Notes: generated by a model from the letters alone, not told the origin. Shown: positions 33,940-46,484, counted from the stretch's first letter. The stretch: DNA of 64,000 bases from Tricholoma matsutake (GCA_026075535.2 AP026538.1:3844001-3908000); one strand, 5' to 3'. A program made the numbers and translations.

Positions 33940-36167
33940 ACTTGTGTTGTTGCCCACTGTTTCTGCATTGCCTAATGCTGGTCCTTTCCCTGATATTTCA
34001 TTCAATGTCTTCAGCCAATTTATCCAAGAACATTTGGGTTCAGACATTACACTATCTCAAGTCCTTGTTGTTCTGTTTACCTTAACAGAAAATATGGATT
34101 TGCTTAGCTTGCATGCAAGACAGCAGAATCCCAAGTATTCAGGAGAAGCTCACTCCTCACCTTCTGCTGGATAAAATGCCTTGCATGTGAATTACAAGAA
34201 AGACTGGGAACAGATCAAAACCAGTTATATGCTGATTAGGAGACTGCAGTCTCAGATACTGTCAATGTGATTTGTACAAATCTCAATGCTTTGGCAAAAA
34301 CTTTGGGGTTGTATCCATATGATTCCAATGGGAAATTCAAAGGAAAACTAAAGCCAGTTTCTCATGAATCAATCCAACCTGTTCATATGATTTGTCCAGA
34401 GGCTGTTGTATGTCAAACTGCGAAGTGCAAGCCTCAATCCTTGGTTTTAGGAGTAAAGCTCAGAGACATACCCCAAGTTACTTTAATTAAAGGATGCACA
34501 GCACATGCCAATGTTCAAGTACTCACTGGGCAATGTCCAGGATGCAAAACTTTGTATTCTCAGATCATGAGCATGTTACAGAACCAGGAGATAAACATAC
34601 CAAAGTATACCTGAATAATGCCAAATACCTCAAGGTTGGACAAAGTTTATGGGTTGATTGGGTTTTTGCAGGAGGAGTTGTAAATGGAGTGTATAGCTTT
34701 CATGCATCAGCTGCAGCATATACCAAGTATTGGAATAACAGCTTTAGCAGTTATTCTCACATTCCTATCAAAGTATCTCGCCATCAAATTTGGCAAGTGT
34801 TTGTTCAAGAAACAATTTGTTCAATTGCAGCCTCATCAAATATCAATATGGAACTTCAGGATCCCTTAGTAATTGATGATGTTATGAAAGAAGCATTTGA
34901 ACTGCTGGGTGAAAATCGAATTATATGTCCAGCTGATCAGCATGCATGTGCAGAATGCACCCAGGCATATATAGTCACACATCAGATACAATGTCCAATG
35001 TTGATCCCGCAGCAGTTGTTGGAGTGGATGAAAATAGCAGAGTACCTGGACTTGTTGAAGGAGCTGACTTAGCTTACCTAATCAGCCACGTGCACAAATC
35101 TCATTCAATGATGACATGGATATTGATGATGCATCTGTCAATATGGTTGTTGTTGATGGCATTGTGATGGGCACAACTGTATGTAAATATACTTCATAAT
35201 ATGTATATCTAACTGAATTTTATTTTAGCATTGTGCATATGACAATTGCACCTCAGAACTAGCAAATCATCATGGTGGTTCATTCTGTGCACTCCATGAG
35301 CAACAATATGGAACTAAGTGCCATATGCATAACTGTGATAATCAGAAAGTGGGAAACACAAAGGCTTGTGTACAGCACCAAAGAGAATGGGATAAACATG
35401 TTCAGAATCATTCTCAGCAAAGCTTTAATGGTGCTAGAAGAATGTTACGGAGACCTGCAGAAAATTTGCCTTGAAATCCAGCACCTGGAAGTTATTCACA
35501 GCCTCATGATGAGCTGGCTCCAGAGCCAGAAAGAGGTCATTATTTTACTCCTTCTCAAACTTACTGCATTGAAACAGTATGTGCTCCATGTGGTACTGTA
35601 ATTGCATGGGCAAAGTTTGCAAAGTCCGAGTCTCCAACAAATATTCTGGAGTTTCTAGAAAGTGTATATCCAACTGAGGAATCATGTCCAGATTATATCT
35701 GCATTGACAAAGCTTGTCTTGTACTCCGTACTGCTGTCACAAATGGAAGTTGGGATAGAATCTGGAAAAAGACTACTCGCTTTATTGTTGATTCCTACCA
35801 TTACACTAATCATCGTACAACTGATGAGCTATGTCAAAAATGGTGTAATCCTGCTCCTCAAGATGGATCTGCACCCAACCTTGTTATTATAGCACAAGAT
35901 GATGCTGGAACATCATATTATAAAAGGGCTTTCAATACACAGGTACAGTATTGTGTTTTATTTGATATCTATAATAATTAATATGTGAAATAGGCTTGTA
36001 AACAACTCAATGCATGGCTTGGTGGATTTGACTCAATATTGAAGAGAATGACTCTGGGTAATTTCAACTGGTTTTTGCATTCCATGTTATTTTATCATGC
36101 TCGGTATGTTTTAGAAAAGCAGAAACAGAAGGACATAAATGAAGAGAAGGATGATGATGATGATTAG
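33940..36167 (+). pseudogene. KDZ-transposon-associated CxC5/CxC6 cysteine-cluster gene, nearly intact 3' half
   Basis: The N-part (33944-34170) has FSQFIQEHLGSDITLSQVLV. The CxC5-like cluster (34390-34560) has CPEAVVCQTAKC and LTGQCPGCKTLYS. A frame slip near 34565 leads to LKVGQSLWVDWVFAGGVVNG and IICPADQHACAECTQAY. After a 50-nt intron (35179-35228, GTATGT...TTTTAG) comes a CxC6-like block: HCAYDNCTSELANHHGGSFC, KCHMHNCDNQKVGN, then one TGA (about 35472). The 3' domain has CIDKACLVLRTAV, FIVDSYHYTNHRTTDELCQK and, after a second intron (35943-35993), LGGFDSILKRMTLGNFNWFL, ending in an Asp run at TAG 36165-36167. CxC5/CxC6 domains are known companions of KDZ transposases in Agaricomycetes. 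The KDZ transposase itself was not found here. Confidence 0.75.
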
Positions 36168-36470
36168 TATGTAAATAGTTAGGTTTCATTAAGTACTCTG
36201 CTTCGGATTCTCCCTCAACATACTCTAATATGATCCCAGATGTCTTGCATAAATCTGCCTAATTTATCTTGTCAAAGTCATTTTCAAACTTGAGTTAATC
36301 ATTCAGAGTGTGTGTACAATATTAATGAGGGGATGCCCCTTGAACTAGTACCCACTACCCACAGATTTCCCATGATCTCAGCACCAGGGAATCTGAAAGT
36401 GGAGGCAGCTATGAGTATAGAATAGTGTCAATACATTATCTATACACCTTCGCATAGCCCTATTTACACC

Positions 36471-37907
36471 ATGTCGCAATCTGTGGGAGCCCCAGCCCTG
36501 ATGACCAGACAAAAATCCAACTCAACTGCATGATCACAAAAGGAGCTGGAGGAAGCTGAAGGACAGAATACAGATGTTCGATCAAAAGAACAGGCTATAA
36601 ACTTCCTGACGACGAAACAATTTATAATACCCGGTAATTATATAGATATGCAGAATCTTGCTTACATCCTCCTACAGATAGGAAGCATGATGACCAGAGG
36701 ACAGAAACAGCTAACGGATGCAATCAGAGTGGTCGCTTTCTTACTAGCCAACGCAAGTGTGCAGAGGATAGCAGATGAGGTCACAGAGATGGTCAAGAAA
36801 CAGCTACAAGAACATATGGAACAATTTACTGTGGGAGTAGAAGACATATGAGATGCTGTCGAGCATGCTACTACAGCTACAAATACGATGACAGACAAGA
36901 TAGATGAGGTCAAGGACAGGCTGCAGGAAACAATGGAACAGTTGACTCAAACGGCACAGGAAATCACCGACAAGATGACTGAAAGCTCAAACAAAGCAAT
37001 GATGCACATGGAACCCACGCCCCAACCAATGACCTATGCAACAGCAGCGCAACAAGAGCCACACCCCGACCACGCAGAGGTAATAACAAGGGGACACACT
37101 TCTGACAAGCAGATTATGATACAGAAAGACAAAGACGCTACCAAGAATGTACTAGACACACTGATGGAGAAGGACTTGGTTGTCAAGGCGAACACTGCAT
37201 TGGATCTCATGGGAATGTCGGGTATGGATAAACCTCAGCATATGGCCTTTATAGGGGCAAGGAAGCTGAGAAACAGAAATGTACTATACCAGCTGAACAC
37301 CAAGGAAGCAGCCACCTGGTTATGAGCTCTGGAGGTACAGAAGGCATTCATGGAAAAATATGGTGGGACCTCCAACATATGTAACAAACTACACTACGTA
37401 ATAGCAGAGTTTGTCCCAGTCACCTTCAAAGCCAGATCCAGCTTCACACATGCAAAAGTGGAACAAGATAACTTCGCAGGTTCGGACCCGATAGCATACT
37501 CAAAATACATCAAGCCACCACATCTTCGTAACGATAGCCAGAGGGTAGCACATGTGATCTTCAGATTCACAGAGCAAAACGATGCCAACAAAGCCATTGG
37601 GGCAGGCTTGTTCATTGAAGGTAAGCACTCTAATGTATGAAAAATGCTAATGGAACCAAAGAGATGCCTCAAATGCCAAAAGTATGGCCACTACGTGTCA
37701 AACTGCAAAGCTACAGAGGACACCTGTGCAAGATGTGGAGATCAACACCGGACTGCACAATGCATGGCCAATGTCATGGTTGGATACCGATGCGCCAACT
37801 GTACAGGCAACAAAGCAGTAGGACACGGGGCAGTGGATAGAGAATGTGCTGAGTACAAGGAGCAGTGTTGTAAGATGCAGGAACGTATGCCAGAAAATAA
37901 GTATTAA
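36471..37907 (+). pseudogene. LINE ORF1 (RNA-binding, three zinc knuckles)
   Basis: ATG at 36471 (MSQSVGAPALMTRQKSNS). A coiled-coil-like section (TDKIDEVKDRLQETMEQLTQ) precedes an RRM-like region (LNTKEAATWL, TGA, ALEVQKAF). It ends with CCHC knuckles CLKCQKYGHYVSNC, CARCGDQHRTAQC and a third CANC-type motif at 37670-37850. Four internal TGAs (about 36531, 36849, 37323 and 37638) all stand where Arg CGA is plausible. The frame ends TAA 37905-37907. ORF1 proteins of this class bind element RNA. Confidence 0.8.
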
Positions 37908-38302
37908 GTTTTTCCCAACCTCAGCCCCCGCAACCTGGAAGCTACTAAATGTGACAGAACCACACGTAGATAGGACACAACTGACACAACACCACAATGG
38001 ACGGCTACAGACAGAGGCACCAAACCAACAACACCAACAGCGCTTTATGGAAGACTGGCAGACAGTACGCAGACAGTGAGGCAGGCCCATCCCGCAAGCA
38101 CAAATGCAAGACAATGGATGGCTGGTAAGGCCAACGCAAAGAACTATCAACGAGTATCTGGGGAACTCACAGAGACTAGGAGGCACAGGAAATGACGCAG
38201 CACAACAAAATGTGTATTGGGGAGACAGCGACCCCAACGAGGTAGGACCGGGGCCAAGACTGGACGCCCTGCTACAGAGGGGAGAACACACACCCCTTGA
38301 AT

Positions 38303-38836
38303 ATGTCTGAAGACCCCAATCAGCACAACATGATGAAGCCCATTCAAATAAGACAGCAAAACATTAACAAGTCACTGATAAGCCAGTTGGACTTACTCCA
38401 AAGCCTCAGATGCAATGACTATGACATCTGTATAATACAGGAACCCTACATCAATTTCAGAGGCAAAACAAGAGCCAATCAACAATGGTTCACAATATAC
38501 CCAAATACCCATGACGAGCATCTGGACAAGACCAGATCTATCATACTCATCAACACTAACCTCGTTACAGATAAATGGAAGCAACTACACTTCCGGCACC
38601 CAGACATAACTGCAATAGAACTCACAGGTAACTTTGGTATGCTACGCGTCATCAATATCTACAATGATGGCAACAATAACGATGCACTGACACATATTTC
38701 AGCATTCATGCGAGACCAAAACAGACAACAACAGATACCAGGCCCCATCCACACAATGTGGGTGGGGGACTTCAACAGACACCACCCGATATGGGACAAA
38801 CCAAGAAATGAGCATCTATTCACACAAGAGAACCTG
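38303..38836 (+). pseudogene. LINE ORF2, part 1: AP endonuclease domain
   Basis: ATG 38303 (MSEDPNQHNMMKPIQIRQQN). Endonuclease motifs: QQNINKSL, the catalytic-Glu segment CIIQEPYINFRGK, and GDFNRHHPIWD. The frame is intact up to the insertion site of A2. It nicks target DNA for target-primed reverse transcription. Confidence 0.85.
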
Positions 38837-39238
38837 TGTTAGGAAACCACCCCATTATCTAATAAAATTTCATTTTTATTTTATTATGTCGAATTACACT
38901 ATATGACCCCAAATGATGCTACACTTTGATAGCATGAGAATTTTATTTTGCACGCATCAATATGTATGCACATGTACGAGTGCATTGGTAACAACAATGT
39001 ACAATATATGTAACATAGTATATAAACCCTAAATATACGCCTAGGGGACCCCAGTTGTGTTCTCTTAGGTATTCCACCTATGCTTTCGGTGTGAAAGGCC
39101 TTTGTCAACAAACTCACCTGTTAATAACCCCTCGCATCAAAACCATCAATCCCCCCATCACGCACGTGGATCCTGCCCCCTTCTTGTAGAGAGAACCCGC
39201 ACGGTCTTAGCTAGCAGATAGTGGGTGTCACCCTAACA
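38837..39238 (+). repeat. A2 5' LTR
   Basis: 402 bp, TGTTAGG...CCTAACA. TATAAA at 39021-39026 and the presumed transcript start AGTTGTGTTCT at 39053-39063, 32 bp downstream. Against the A2 3' LTR I count roughly two dozen differences by eye, mostly C/T or G/A. Confidence 0.92.
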
Positions 39239-39240
39239 GA

Positions 39241-39251
39241 AGAACACAACT
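39241..39251 (+). promoter_or_regulatory. Self-priming primer-binding site of A2
   Basis: AGAACACAACT is the exact reverse complement of the presumed mRNA 5' end AGTTGTGTTCT (39053-39063) and sits two bases after the LTR, with no TGG-starting tRNA site. A3 has the same pair (57895-57905 and 58083-58093). Confidence 0.7.
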
Positions 39252-39724
39252 TCCCATATCAGTGCGCCTTCTCTTACTTGCGCATATGTCATTGTTTCAC
39301 TGCGCCACATCCAATTACTCATCCTTTCGGCACGAGCTGGAAGTACTTGTATATACGTAATCTACCTTTTCTTTTGTAAGCTGATGCCAGGCCTTGCCCT
39401 ACATTGCGACCACCAGTGATCGAGAGGCAGCACTCATCATTAGGACAGCTGCAACCAGACAATTGATTGGATCTGGTTTAGTTACGATTTACATCACTCT
39501 ATTCGGATGACTATTTTAGTTACAAGCCGAATTCAGTGTTATCCCCGAGATCAGGCACTGTTGGAAGGGTTATTGATCCAAAGTGTCAAATTAGGCGCCT
39601 GACAAACGACGAACAATTGATGAACAATTGACGAACAATCATGTGACCCGTAAACATTTGGAGAGGTCCCAAAGAACCAATCTTGAATTTGTCGAAGAAG
39701 TGATTCATCACAGATTTTACAACT
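39252..39724 (+). other. A2 untranslated leader
   Basis: About 470 bp between primer site and gag ATG, conserved with A3 58094-58573. It contains GTAAGCTGATGCC (possible donor) and TTGACGAAC-type short repeats near 39600. No ORF is conserved. Confidence 0.6.
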
Positions 39725-40822
39725 ATGTCCGAACCTTCAACTTCTAATCCCGGCCCTAATCCTGTTCCCACACCAGCACTAGAGGCGAAAATTGATGTGC
39801 TTACAGTGCAAATGTCCCAATTAGTGTCAGTGTTGGCAGCATCACAACCCAGACAAGTGGAAGTACAGCCAGAGATGACAGGAGAAAGAGATGATGAGAT
39901 GGAGGAGATGGTGGAGTGGATGTCGCAGGAGGATGAGATGGGAGAGAAAACCGGAAATGGAAAAGCGCACTTACCTAAGTACATGCCCCTGCAAATCTTT
40001 GACAGTACCATGGAGAATACAAAATCCTTCATCAGCTCTATAGTATTGTACATCCATGGGAGGAAGCCAGAGTTTCATACAGCCAAGTCTAGGATTATGT
40101 TTGCTCTCTCATACATTCAGGGGGGGAAAGCACAGTTCTGGAGAAATGAGGCTATTAATCAAATTGCCGCGGGAAATAAACCATTTGCAACCTTCAAAGA
40201 ATTTCTGGAGAGATTGGAGGCACAGTTTGGAGACCCTAATCCAAAGGCGACAGCCAATGCTAAATTAAAGACCATGCACCAAGGTTCCCTAATGGCGGAT
40301 GAATTTATTTTGCAGTTCAAAGCAGAAGCTTCGCAAACAGACATGGGAGAAGCCACATTGGTAGAGTTTTTGAAAGCAGGATTAAATCCCTCTTTATTCA
40401 AGTCTATCTACCGACTACCTTCTATGCCAGAGAAGTTGGATGAGTGGTATAATTGGGCAATGCGCCTTGACCAGCAATATCGGCAGGAACAGGTGGAGTC
40501 AAAGTTGATGTACAGAAGTAGTAAATTTGGAAAGTCATCTGGAGGAAAGTCCAAGAAAGGAAAGGCGCCTCAGGTGCAAGCTCTGAGGGCACAGCCACCA
40601 GCCATGGCAGTGACACCTATAGTTACGGAGTCAGCAGCACCAGCAGAGGCAATGGAGGGTGATCAAGCAGGGAGACAAGCCCCACTTAAATATTTTAACT
40701 GTGGGCAGTTGGGACACATTTCTAGGAATTGTAGGCAGAAAAGAAAGATTAGGGAAGCTACAATCGAGGAAGTAAAGCCAGAGGAAGGCAAGCAGAAGAA
40801 TTTTGCGGAAGAGTCCCAGTGA
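39725..40822 (+). CDS. gag: Gypsy A2 Gag polyprotein, intact frame
   Basis: 365 residues from MSEPSTSNPGPNPV to EESQ, no stops. Capsid-like core (QIFDSTMENTKSFISSIVLY, EFLERLEAQFGDPNPKATAN, FLKAGLNPSLFKSIYRLPSM) and a basic linker (KFGKSSGGKSKKGKAP). The zinc knuckle reads YFNCGQLGHISRNC: the first Cys, kept in A1 and A3, is Tyr (TGT to TAT), so RNA binding may be impaired. The stop TGA (40820-40822) overlaps the pol frame, which opens in the -1 register; the same arrangement occurs in A1 and A3. Confidence 0.9.
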   Translation: MSEPSTSNPGPNPVPTPALEAKIDVLTVQMSQLVSVLAASQPRQVEVQPEMTGERDDEMEEMVEWMSQEDEMGEKTGNGKAHLPKYMPLQIFDSTMENTKSFISSIVLYIHGRKPEFHTAKSRIMFALSYIQGGKAQFWRNEAINQIAAGNKPFATFKEFLERLEAQFGDPNPKATANAKLKTMHQGSLMADEFILQFKAEASQTDMGEATLVEFLKAGLNPSLFKSIYRLPSMPEKLDEWYNWAMRLDQQYRQEQVESKLMYRSSKFGKSSGGKSKKGKAPQVQALRAQPPAMAVTPIVTESAAPAEAMEGDQAGRQAPLKYFNCGQLGHISRNCRQKRKIREATIEEVKPEEGKQKNFAEESQ

Positions 40823-43800
40823 AGGTTTCCCCATTGGTGACCCAGAATCGTTACAATGTATTAGTATCTGAGGAAACCCAGGGCAAACCAGAAAAAGAAA
40901 TCGAGGAGGAGTACAACTGTTGTCAATCATGTGACAAAGAAAATTGTCATGCATCATTTCCGAAAACCCCTAAATTCTTTATTCGCTCTGTGCAAATAGA
41001 ACCCGAAATCACCTTGACTGTGGGACTGAAGACAGTGGACACGCATGCAGCTATTGATGTGGAAGTGTTGCTTGATAGTGGTGCTACAGGATTATTCATT
41101 AATCGGTCCTTAATTACTGGAAATGGTATTAGCACACGCAAGCTGGCGCAACCTATAATGGTGTACAATATTGACGGAACAGTCAATTGTGGAGGAACTA
41201 TCAAGGAGGTGACTATGGTCCTAAGTATCAGGAGCATCAGGAGCGAGCAGTATTTGAAGTGTGCGATCTTGGGAAAACCAATCTAATAATAGGATGTCCA
41301 TGGTTACGGAAGCATAATCCCAAAATTGATTGGAAAACTGGGAAAGCGCAAATGACTCATTGTCCTAAGGAATGTAATGTGTATGGGAGGAGGATGAAGA
41401 AGGAAAAAAGGAAAAAGAAAGAGAAAGAAAATCCGAGGAAGTATTCTGTTATGATGGAGGAAGTGGAGGATGAGGAAATGCCAAATGGGGAAGTTCCAGT
41501 CATGATCGAGAAAGAAGAGCAGAAGCAAACCTTTAGAGCAATTCATGGAGGACAGTTGTGGGACAAGAATATCGTGAAGGTGGAGAAGCCAATGGAGGAA
41601 TGGGTGCCAAAAGTGGATCATGAATATCTGTCAGTGTTCCAGAAGAAGGAGTCTGAGCGAATGCCAGTGCAGAAGCCATGGGATCATACGATTGAGATGA
41701 AGCCAGGGTTTGTGCCGAAGAAGTTGAAGATATATCCATTATCTCCAATGGAACAACAAGAAGTGGATGCATTCCTGAAGGAGCAATTGCGCAAAGGATA
41801 CATACGACCTTTGAAATCACTGCAGATGTCACCAATATTCTTCGTGCCAAAGAAAGAGGATGTGTACAGATTATAGGTATCTGAATGAGTGGACAGTGAA
41901 GAATGCGTACCCCCTGCCGTTGATCTCAGAAATAATTGACAAGGTGGGAAAAGCCAAGATCTTTACAAAATTGGATTTACGATGGGGATACAACAATGTA
42001 CAAATAAAGAAAGGAGATGAGTGGAAGGCCGCATTTGCCACGCATCGAGGATCCTTCGAGCTGCTTGTTATGTTTTTCGGGATGACTAATAGTCCCCTGA
42101 CATTTCAAAATATGATGAACAACATTTTCAAGGACGTAATAGACAAAGGTGTGGTAATAATATTTATTGACGACAATCTGATATTCACGGAGGATGAAGA
42201 AAATCATGAGGCAATAGTGCAGGAGGTGCTACGGAGGTTAACGGAGAATGATCTATTTTTGAAACTGGAGAAGTATGTGTTTGGGGCAAGCAAGATTGAG
42301 TTCCTAGGATTATTGATCGGCCCTGATGGGATCAAAATGGATCCGATCAAGGTACAGGCGATCACATATTGGCCTGCGCCCACCCATGTCAAGGAGGTTC
42401 AAGCCTTCTTGGGACTTGCAAATTATTATCGTCGCTTTGTGCACAATTTTTCTAAAATTGCCGCACCCTTACATAACCTTATGCGAAAAGGAGTAGTATG
42501 GAGGTGGGGAGAGCAGCAGCAGACAGCATCTGAGGAGTTGAAGAGGAAGTTTATGGAGGGACCAAGATTAGCCCCAGTGGATTTCACACACCCTTTACGA
42601 GTGGAATCCGATGCATCCGATTTTGCTACTGGAGTGGTATTATCAATGCTGTGTGAAGATGACAAATGGCATCCTTGTGCATATTTGTCCCGAGGGTTGA
42701 ATGATGTGGAGAGGAATTATGATGTGCATGACAAAGAGATGTTGGGGATAATATGAGCATTGGAGGCATGGAGGCATTATTTGGAGGGATGTATGCATCA
42801 GATTGAGATCTGGACGGATCATCAAAATCTGCAATACTTCATGTCCGCTAAAAAGCTTAATCGCCGGCAAGCGCGTTGGGCACTATTCCTATTGCGTTTC
42901 AATTTTCACTTGGTCCACAAAGTGGGAAGCTTAATGAGGAAAGCAGATGCATTATCCAGACGTATTGATCATAAAAGGGGGGTGGAGGAGGACAATAAGA
43001 ATGTTACCTTACTCAAACCCAAATACTTTTGCATTTGCGCTATGCATCAAGGGCATCTATTAATAGATAGCTTGGAAATGGAAATGTTGTCTAAAATTAG
43101 ACAATGTTCAGAAATGGACGATGAAGTAGTGGAAGCCATGAAAGCTCTGAAGGGAGAGAAGAAAGGTAATATTAAAGGAGATGAATGGGCTGAGGAACAA
43201 GGGTTGGTGTTGTTTCAAGGAAAAGTGTATGTACCGAAGGATCAGGATTTGTGAAGGGAGATCGTCCAGTTACATCATAATATGCCGACTGCCGGACACC
43301 CAGGAAGATGGAAGATGTTGGAATTAGTAATGAGAAATTATTGGTGGCCCAGAATTTTGAAGTATGTGTTGGGGTATGTGGATGGATGTGATACGTGCAT
43401 GAGGGAGAAGAAATTTCCAGAAAAACCTGCAGGAAAATTAATGCCGAACCCTATACCTAAAGCGCTGTGGCAAGATATATCTGTGGATTTTATTACCAGA
43501 TTACCCGAGGCTCAAGGGTACAATGCAATATTTGTAGTATGCGACCGCTTCACAAAGTCGATCCATATTATTCCTACTACTACAGAAACCTCATCATTAG
43601 GCTTGGCGCGCCTCTATCTAAATCAGGTATGGCGGTTACATGGGTTACCCGATACCATTATCTCCAATCGTGGACCACAATTTGCTTCCGCATTTATGCG
43701 AGAGCTGAACAACATATTGGGAATTCAAACTAAATTATTTACAGCATATCACCTGCAGACTGATGGGCAGACAGAAAGAATGAACCAGGAGTTGGAGCAG

Positions 43801-44624
43801 TACCTACATATGTTTGTCAACTACCGACAAACCGACTGGCCCGAATGGCTGGCAATTGCCAAATTTTCCCACAATAACAAATTCCATTCGGCTACTCGTA
43901 TGTCACCCCTTTTTGCAAATTATGGATATCATCCTCGCATGGGAGTAGAACCCAGAAGGGAAGTCAAAGTACAGTCGGTAGAAGACTTTGTATCTAAGAT
44001 GCAAAAGGTACAAGAAGAAGCAGAGGCGGCATTGAAGAAAGCACATGATGACATGATGCGACATGCAGATCATGCTCGAGCATGCGCTCCAGAGTACAAA
44101 GTTGGTGACTTGGTGTGGCTAAGTACCAAGGACCTGAATATTCCACGACCTTCAAGGAAACTTATGGAGAAACAAGTTGGCCTACATGCAATCTCTAAAG
44201 TGATCTCGCCTAATGTGGTAGTGCTAAAATTACCCTGATCATTCAAGATTGATCCCAAGATTAACATATCCCACCTACGCCCTTACTGCCCACTATTCCT
44301 GGCCAACAAACTACTCTGCAACCTCCGATAATAGTAGAAGGTGCTCCAGAATATATAGTTGAAGAAATTCTAGACTCACGTCTTTGATGGAACAAATTGG
44401 AGTTCTTAATAAAGTGGAAAAACTATACCGACAAAAATAATTCCTGGGAACCCAAAGAGAATTGTAAGCGAGCACATAATGTGATCACCCAATTCTTTAA
44501 ATGTAATCCAAATGCTCTGCATCGCATTGCGAGAATGGTGTATGAGGGGATGAAATTCTGGCCTTACCAAAATTTCACAGAGGGGACAGACATAATATTT
44601 TCTCGCCTGGAAGTCAAGGCATAA
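40819..44624 (+). pseudogene. pol: Gypsy A2 pol, decayed
   Basis: Protease [58 protein letters not shown] (Asn replaces Ile after the DD); RNase H and tether; integrase GHPGRW, DTCMREKKF, VDFITRLPEAQGY, IISNRGPQF, TDGQTERMNQELEQY; chromodomain FLIKWKNYTDKNNSWEPKE. Lesions: indels near 41206-41225, an ~11-bp deletion near 41850, TGAs at 42754, 43252, 44236 and about 44385, and a frame change near 44290. The TGAs after MLGII and after DQDL and the integrase Asp-to-Asn change are shared with A1. Confidence 0.9.
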
Positions 44625-44635
44625 AAGGGGGGTAA
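44623..44635 (+). promoter_or_regulatory. Polypurine tract of A2
   Basis: AAAAGGGGGGTAA directly precedes the 3' LTR, identical to A1. Confidence 0.75.
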
Positions 44636-46484
44636 TGTTAGGAAACCACCCCATTACCTAATAAAATTTCATTTTTATTTTATTATGTTGAATTATTCTA
44701 TATGATGCCAAATGACGCTGATGATGCTCAACCCGGAAACCCAAACAAAACCCACAAAATGGCTTCAGATGGTATGTATAACATGAGTCAGAGGAAGGTT
44801 GTGAGGCCCTCTAGATGTCACCTGTCAGACCAACCATCAAATAGTCATAAAACAACTGCTTGTTGAAGCAGTCCAAGGCTAAAAGAAAGTGTTTAGATGA
44901 CTTGCAATGATTTTCGAGACGTTGTGATGATTTTCGAGATGTCGCAATGATTTTCGAGATGTCGCAATGATTTTCGAGATGTCGCAATGATTTTCGAGAT
45001 GTCGCAATATTTTCGAGATGTCGCAATATTTTTCAAAGAGGTTTCGAGGAATTTCGAGTGTGCAGATATGTTTGGACGCAAGATCGGGTGACTAGACGAG
45101 TAGTAGAAGTGAAGAAAAGGCTAATCGAGGGAAGCGAGAGTGAAAATAGTGTAATGCGAGGAATTTTGAGGAATTTTGAGGAAGTTTAGTGTAAAACACC
45201 AAACTTCAGACTGAATAAGACTAAACCGAACTCTCAAATCACTGTGATCTGGGAGGAAGACGACGACTTTCTTCTTTTTCTTTGTATCTAGTACATCTTT
45301 TTATATAAAATAAAGAAACTACCTAAAAAGGCTAGAGAACATGAGGCAAACATGTGGAAAACTCGAGGCAAAAGACAATATAAGTATATCAGAACAATAA
45401 AGCAAGCCTAGAAGGGGTGAATATAACACATGATGAAGAAATAATAAGAAAGAATAGCTAAAACTGGACTGTCCTTGTTATAAATTGAATAAAAGATCGG
45501 AAACTGCTTCGAGCAGATTGTATGCGTGCACATGTGGTCGAAATGTGTTCGATATATGCGATATAGTGTCCCATATGTCCAGCATGCATCCGAAGATTGT
45601 TCGAACAGGAAATACTGTGTCCGACGATGTTTTTCGAGGTTCAATGTTTTTCGAAGATTTTCGAAGATTCTTTGGACTTTGTTCATGGCCCGATATTGGT
45701 GCGATATTGTTTGACGATGGTAGGGGATACGTCTGGCATGTGTGCGATGAGTATTCAGATAGCGATATAGTGTCCAATGTTGATTTGCAATGTTCGATGA
45801 TTTTTGAAGTTGGTCGAGGAAATATCGGACTTGTTCAAAGGCCGATATCGCTGCGATATTGCTCGATACTGGTTTGGAACCCATCGACGATGCTCCAAGT
45901 GTATATCCTGAGCTGTCCAAAGGTCGGGGGAGTTGTACCATGGCGGCCAAAGGCATACGAAGAATTTCAAGGTGTCGTGAAGACTTTCGAAGCATTGCTA
46001 AGAATTTCGAAGCATTTTCGTGACTTTGTAGAGGTTTGTAGAGGTTCGTAGAGCTTCAGAGGGGTTCGTAGAGGTTCGGAGGGGTTTATATGGGTTCGTA
46101 GAGCTTCGACGACGATCATAGATGTGATTTTCCGAGCTTGAATGACAAGGTGGACCTATCAACGCTACACTTTGATAGCATGAGAATTTTATTTCGCATG
46201 CATCAATATGTATGCGCATGTACAAGTGCATCAGTACCAACAATGTACAATATATGTAACATAGTATATAAACCCTAAATATATGCCTAGGGGACCCCAG
46301 TTGTGTTCTCTTAGGTATTCCACCTACGCTTTCGGTGTGAAAGGCCTTTGTCAACAAACTCACCTGTTAATTACCCCTTGCATCAAAACCATCAATCCCC
46401 CCATCACATGCATGGATCCCGCCCCCTTCTTGTAGAGAGAACCCACACAGTCTTAGCTAGCAGATAGTGGGTGTCGCCCTAACA
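44636..46484 (+). repeat. A2 3' LTR, split by solo LTR B3
   Basis: LTR part 1 is 44636-44719 and part 2 is 46162-46484 (the first five bases, ACGCT, being the duplicated target). It ends GTGTCGCCCTAACA. Confidence 0.9.
44720..46161 (-). repeat. Solo LTR of family B (B3), TSD ACGCT
   Basis: Reverse complement of the TGATAGGTCC...GAGCATCATC unit, flanked by ACGCT at 44715-44719 and 46162-46166. This duplication fixes the true LTR ends. It holds a tandem 20-bp repeat TCGCAATGATTTTCGAGATG (44905-45035, about six units) and many TTCGA words. Confidence 0.9.

Larger units (their letters stand above)
38837..46484 (+). mobile_element. Full-length Gypsy chromovirus A2, TSD ACCTG
   Basis: Matched LTRs (38837-39238; 44636-46484 including the B3 insert) with TGTTAGG/CCTAACA termini, PBS, gag, pol, polypurine tract and identical flanking ACCTG at 38832-38836 and 46485-46489. 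The LINE frame resumes seamlessly after the element (ENL|DLAQPLLN). Without B3 it is about 6.2 kb. Confidence 0.93.

Noticed and set aside
44905..45040. CRISPR-like short repeat array
   Set aside because: Units are contiguous 20-mers without spacers, inside an LTR of a eukaryotic retrotransposon.
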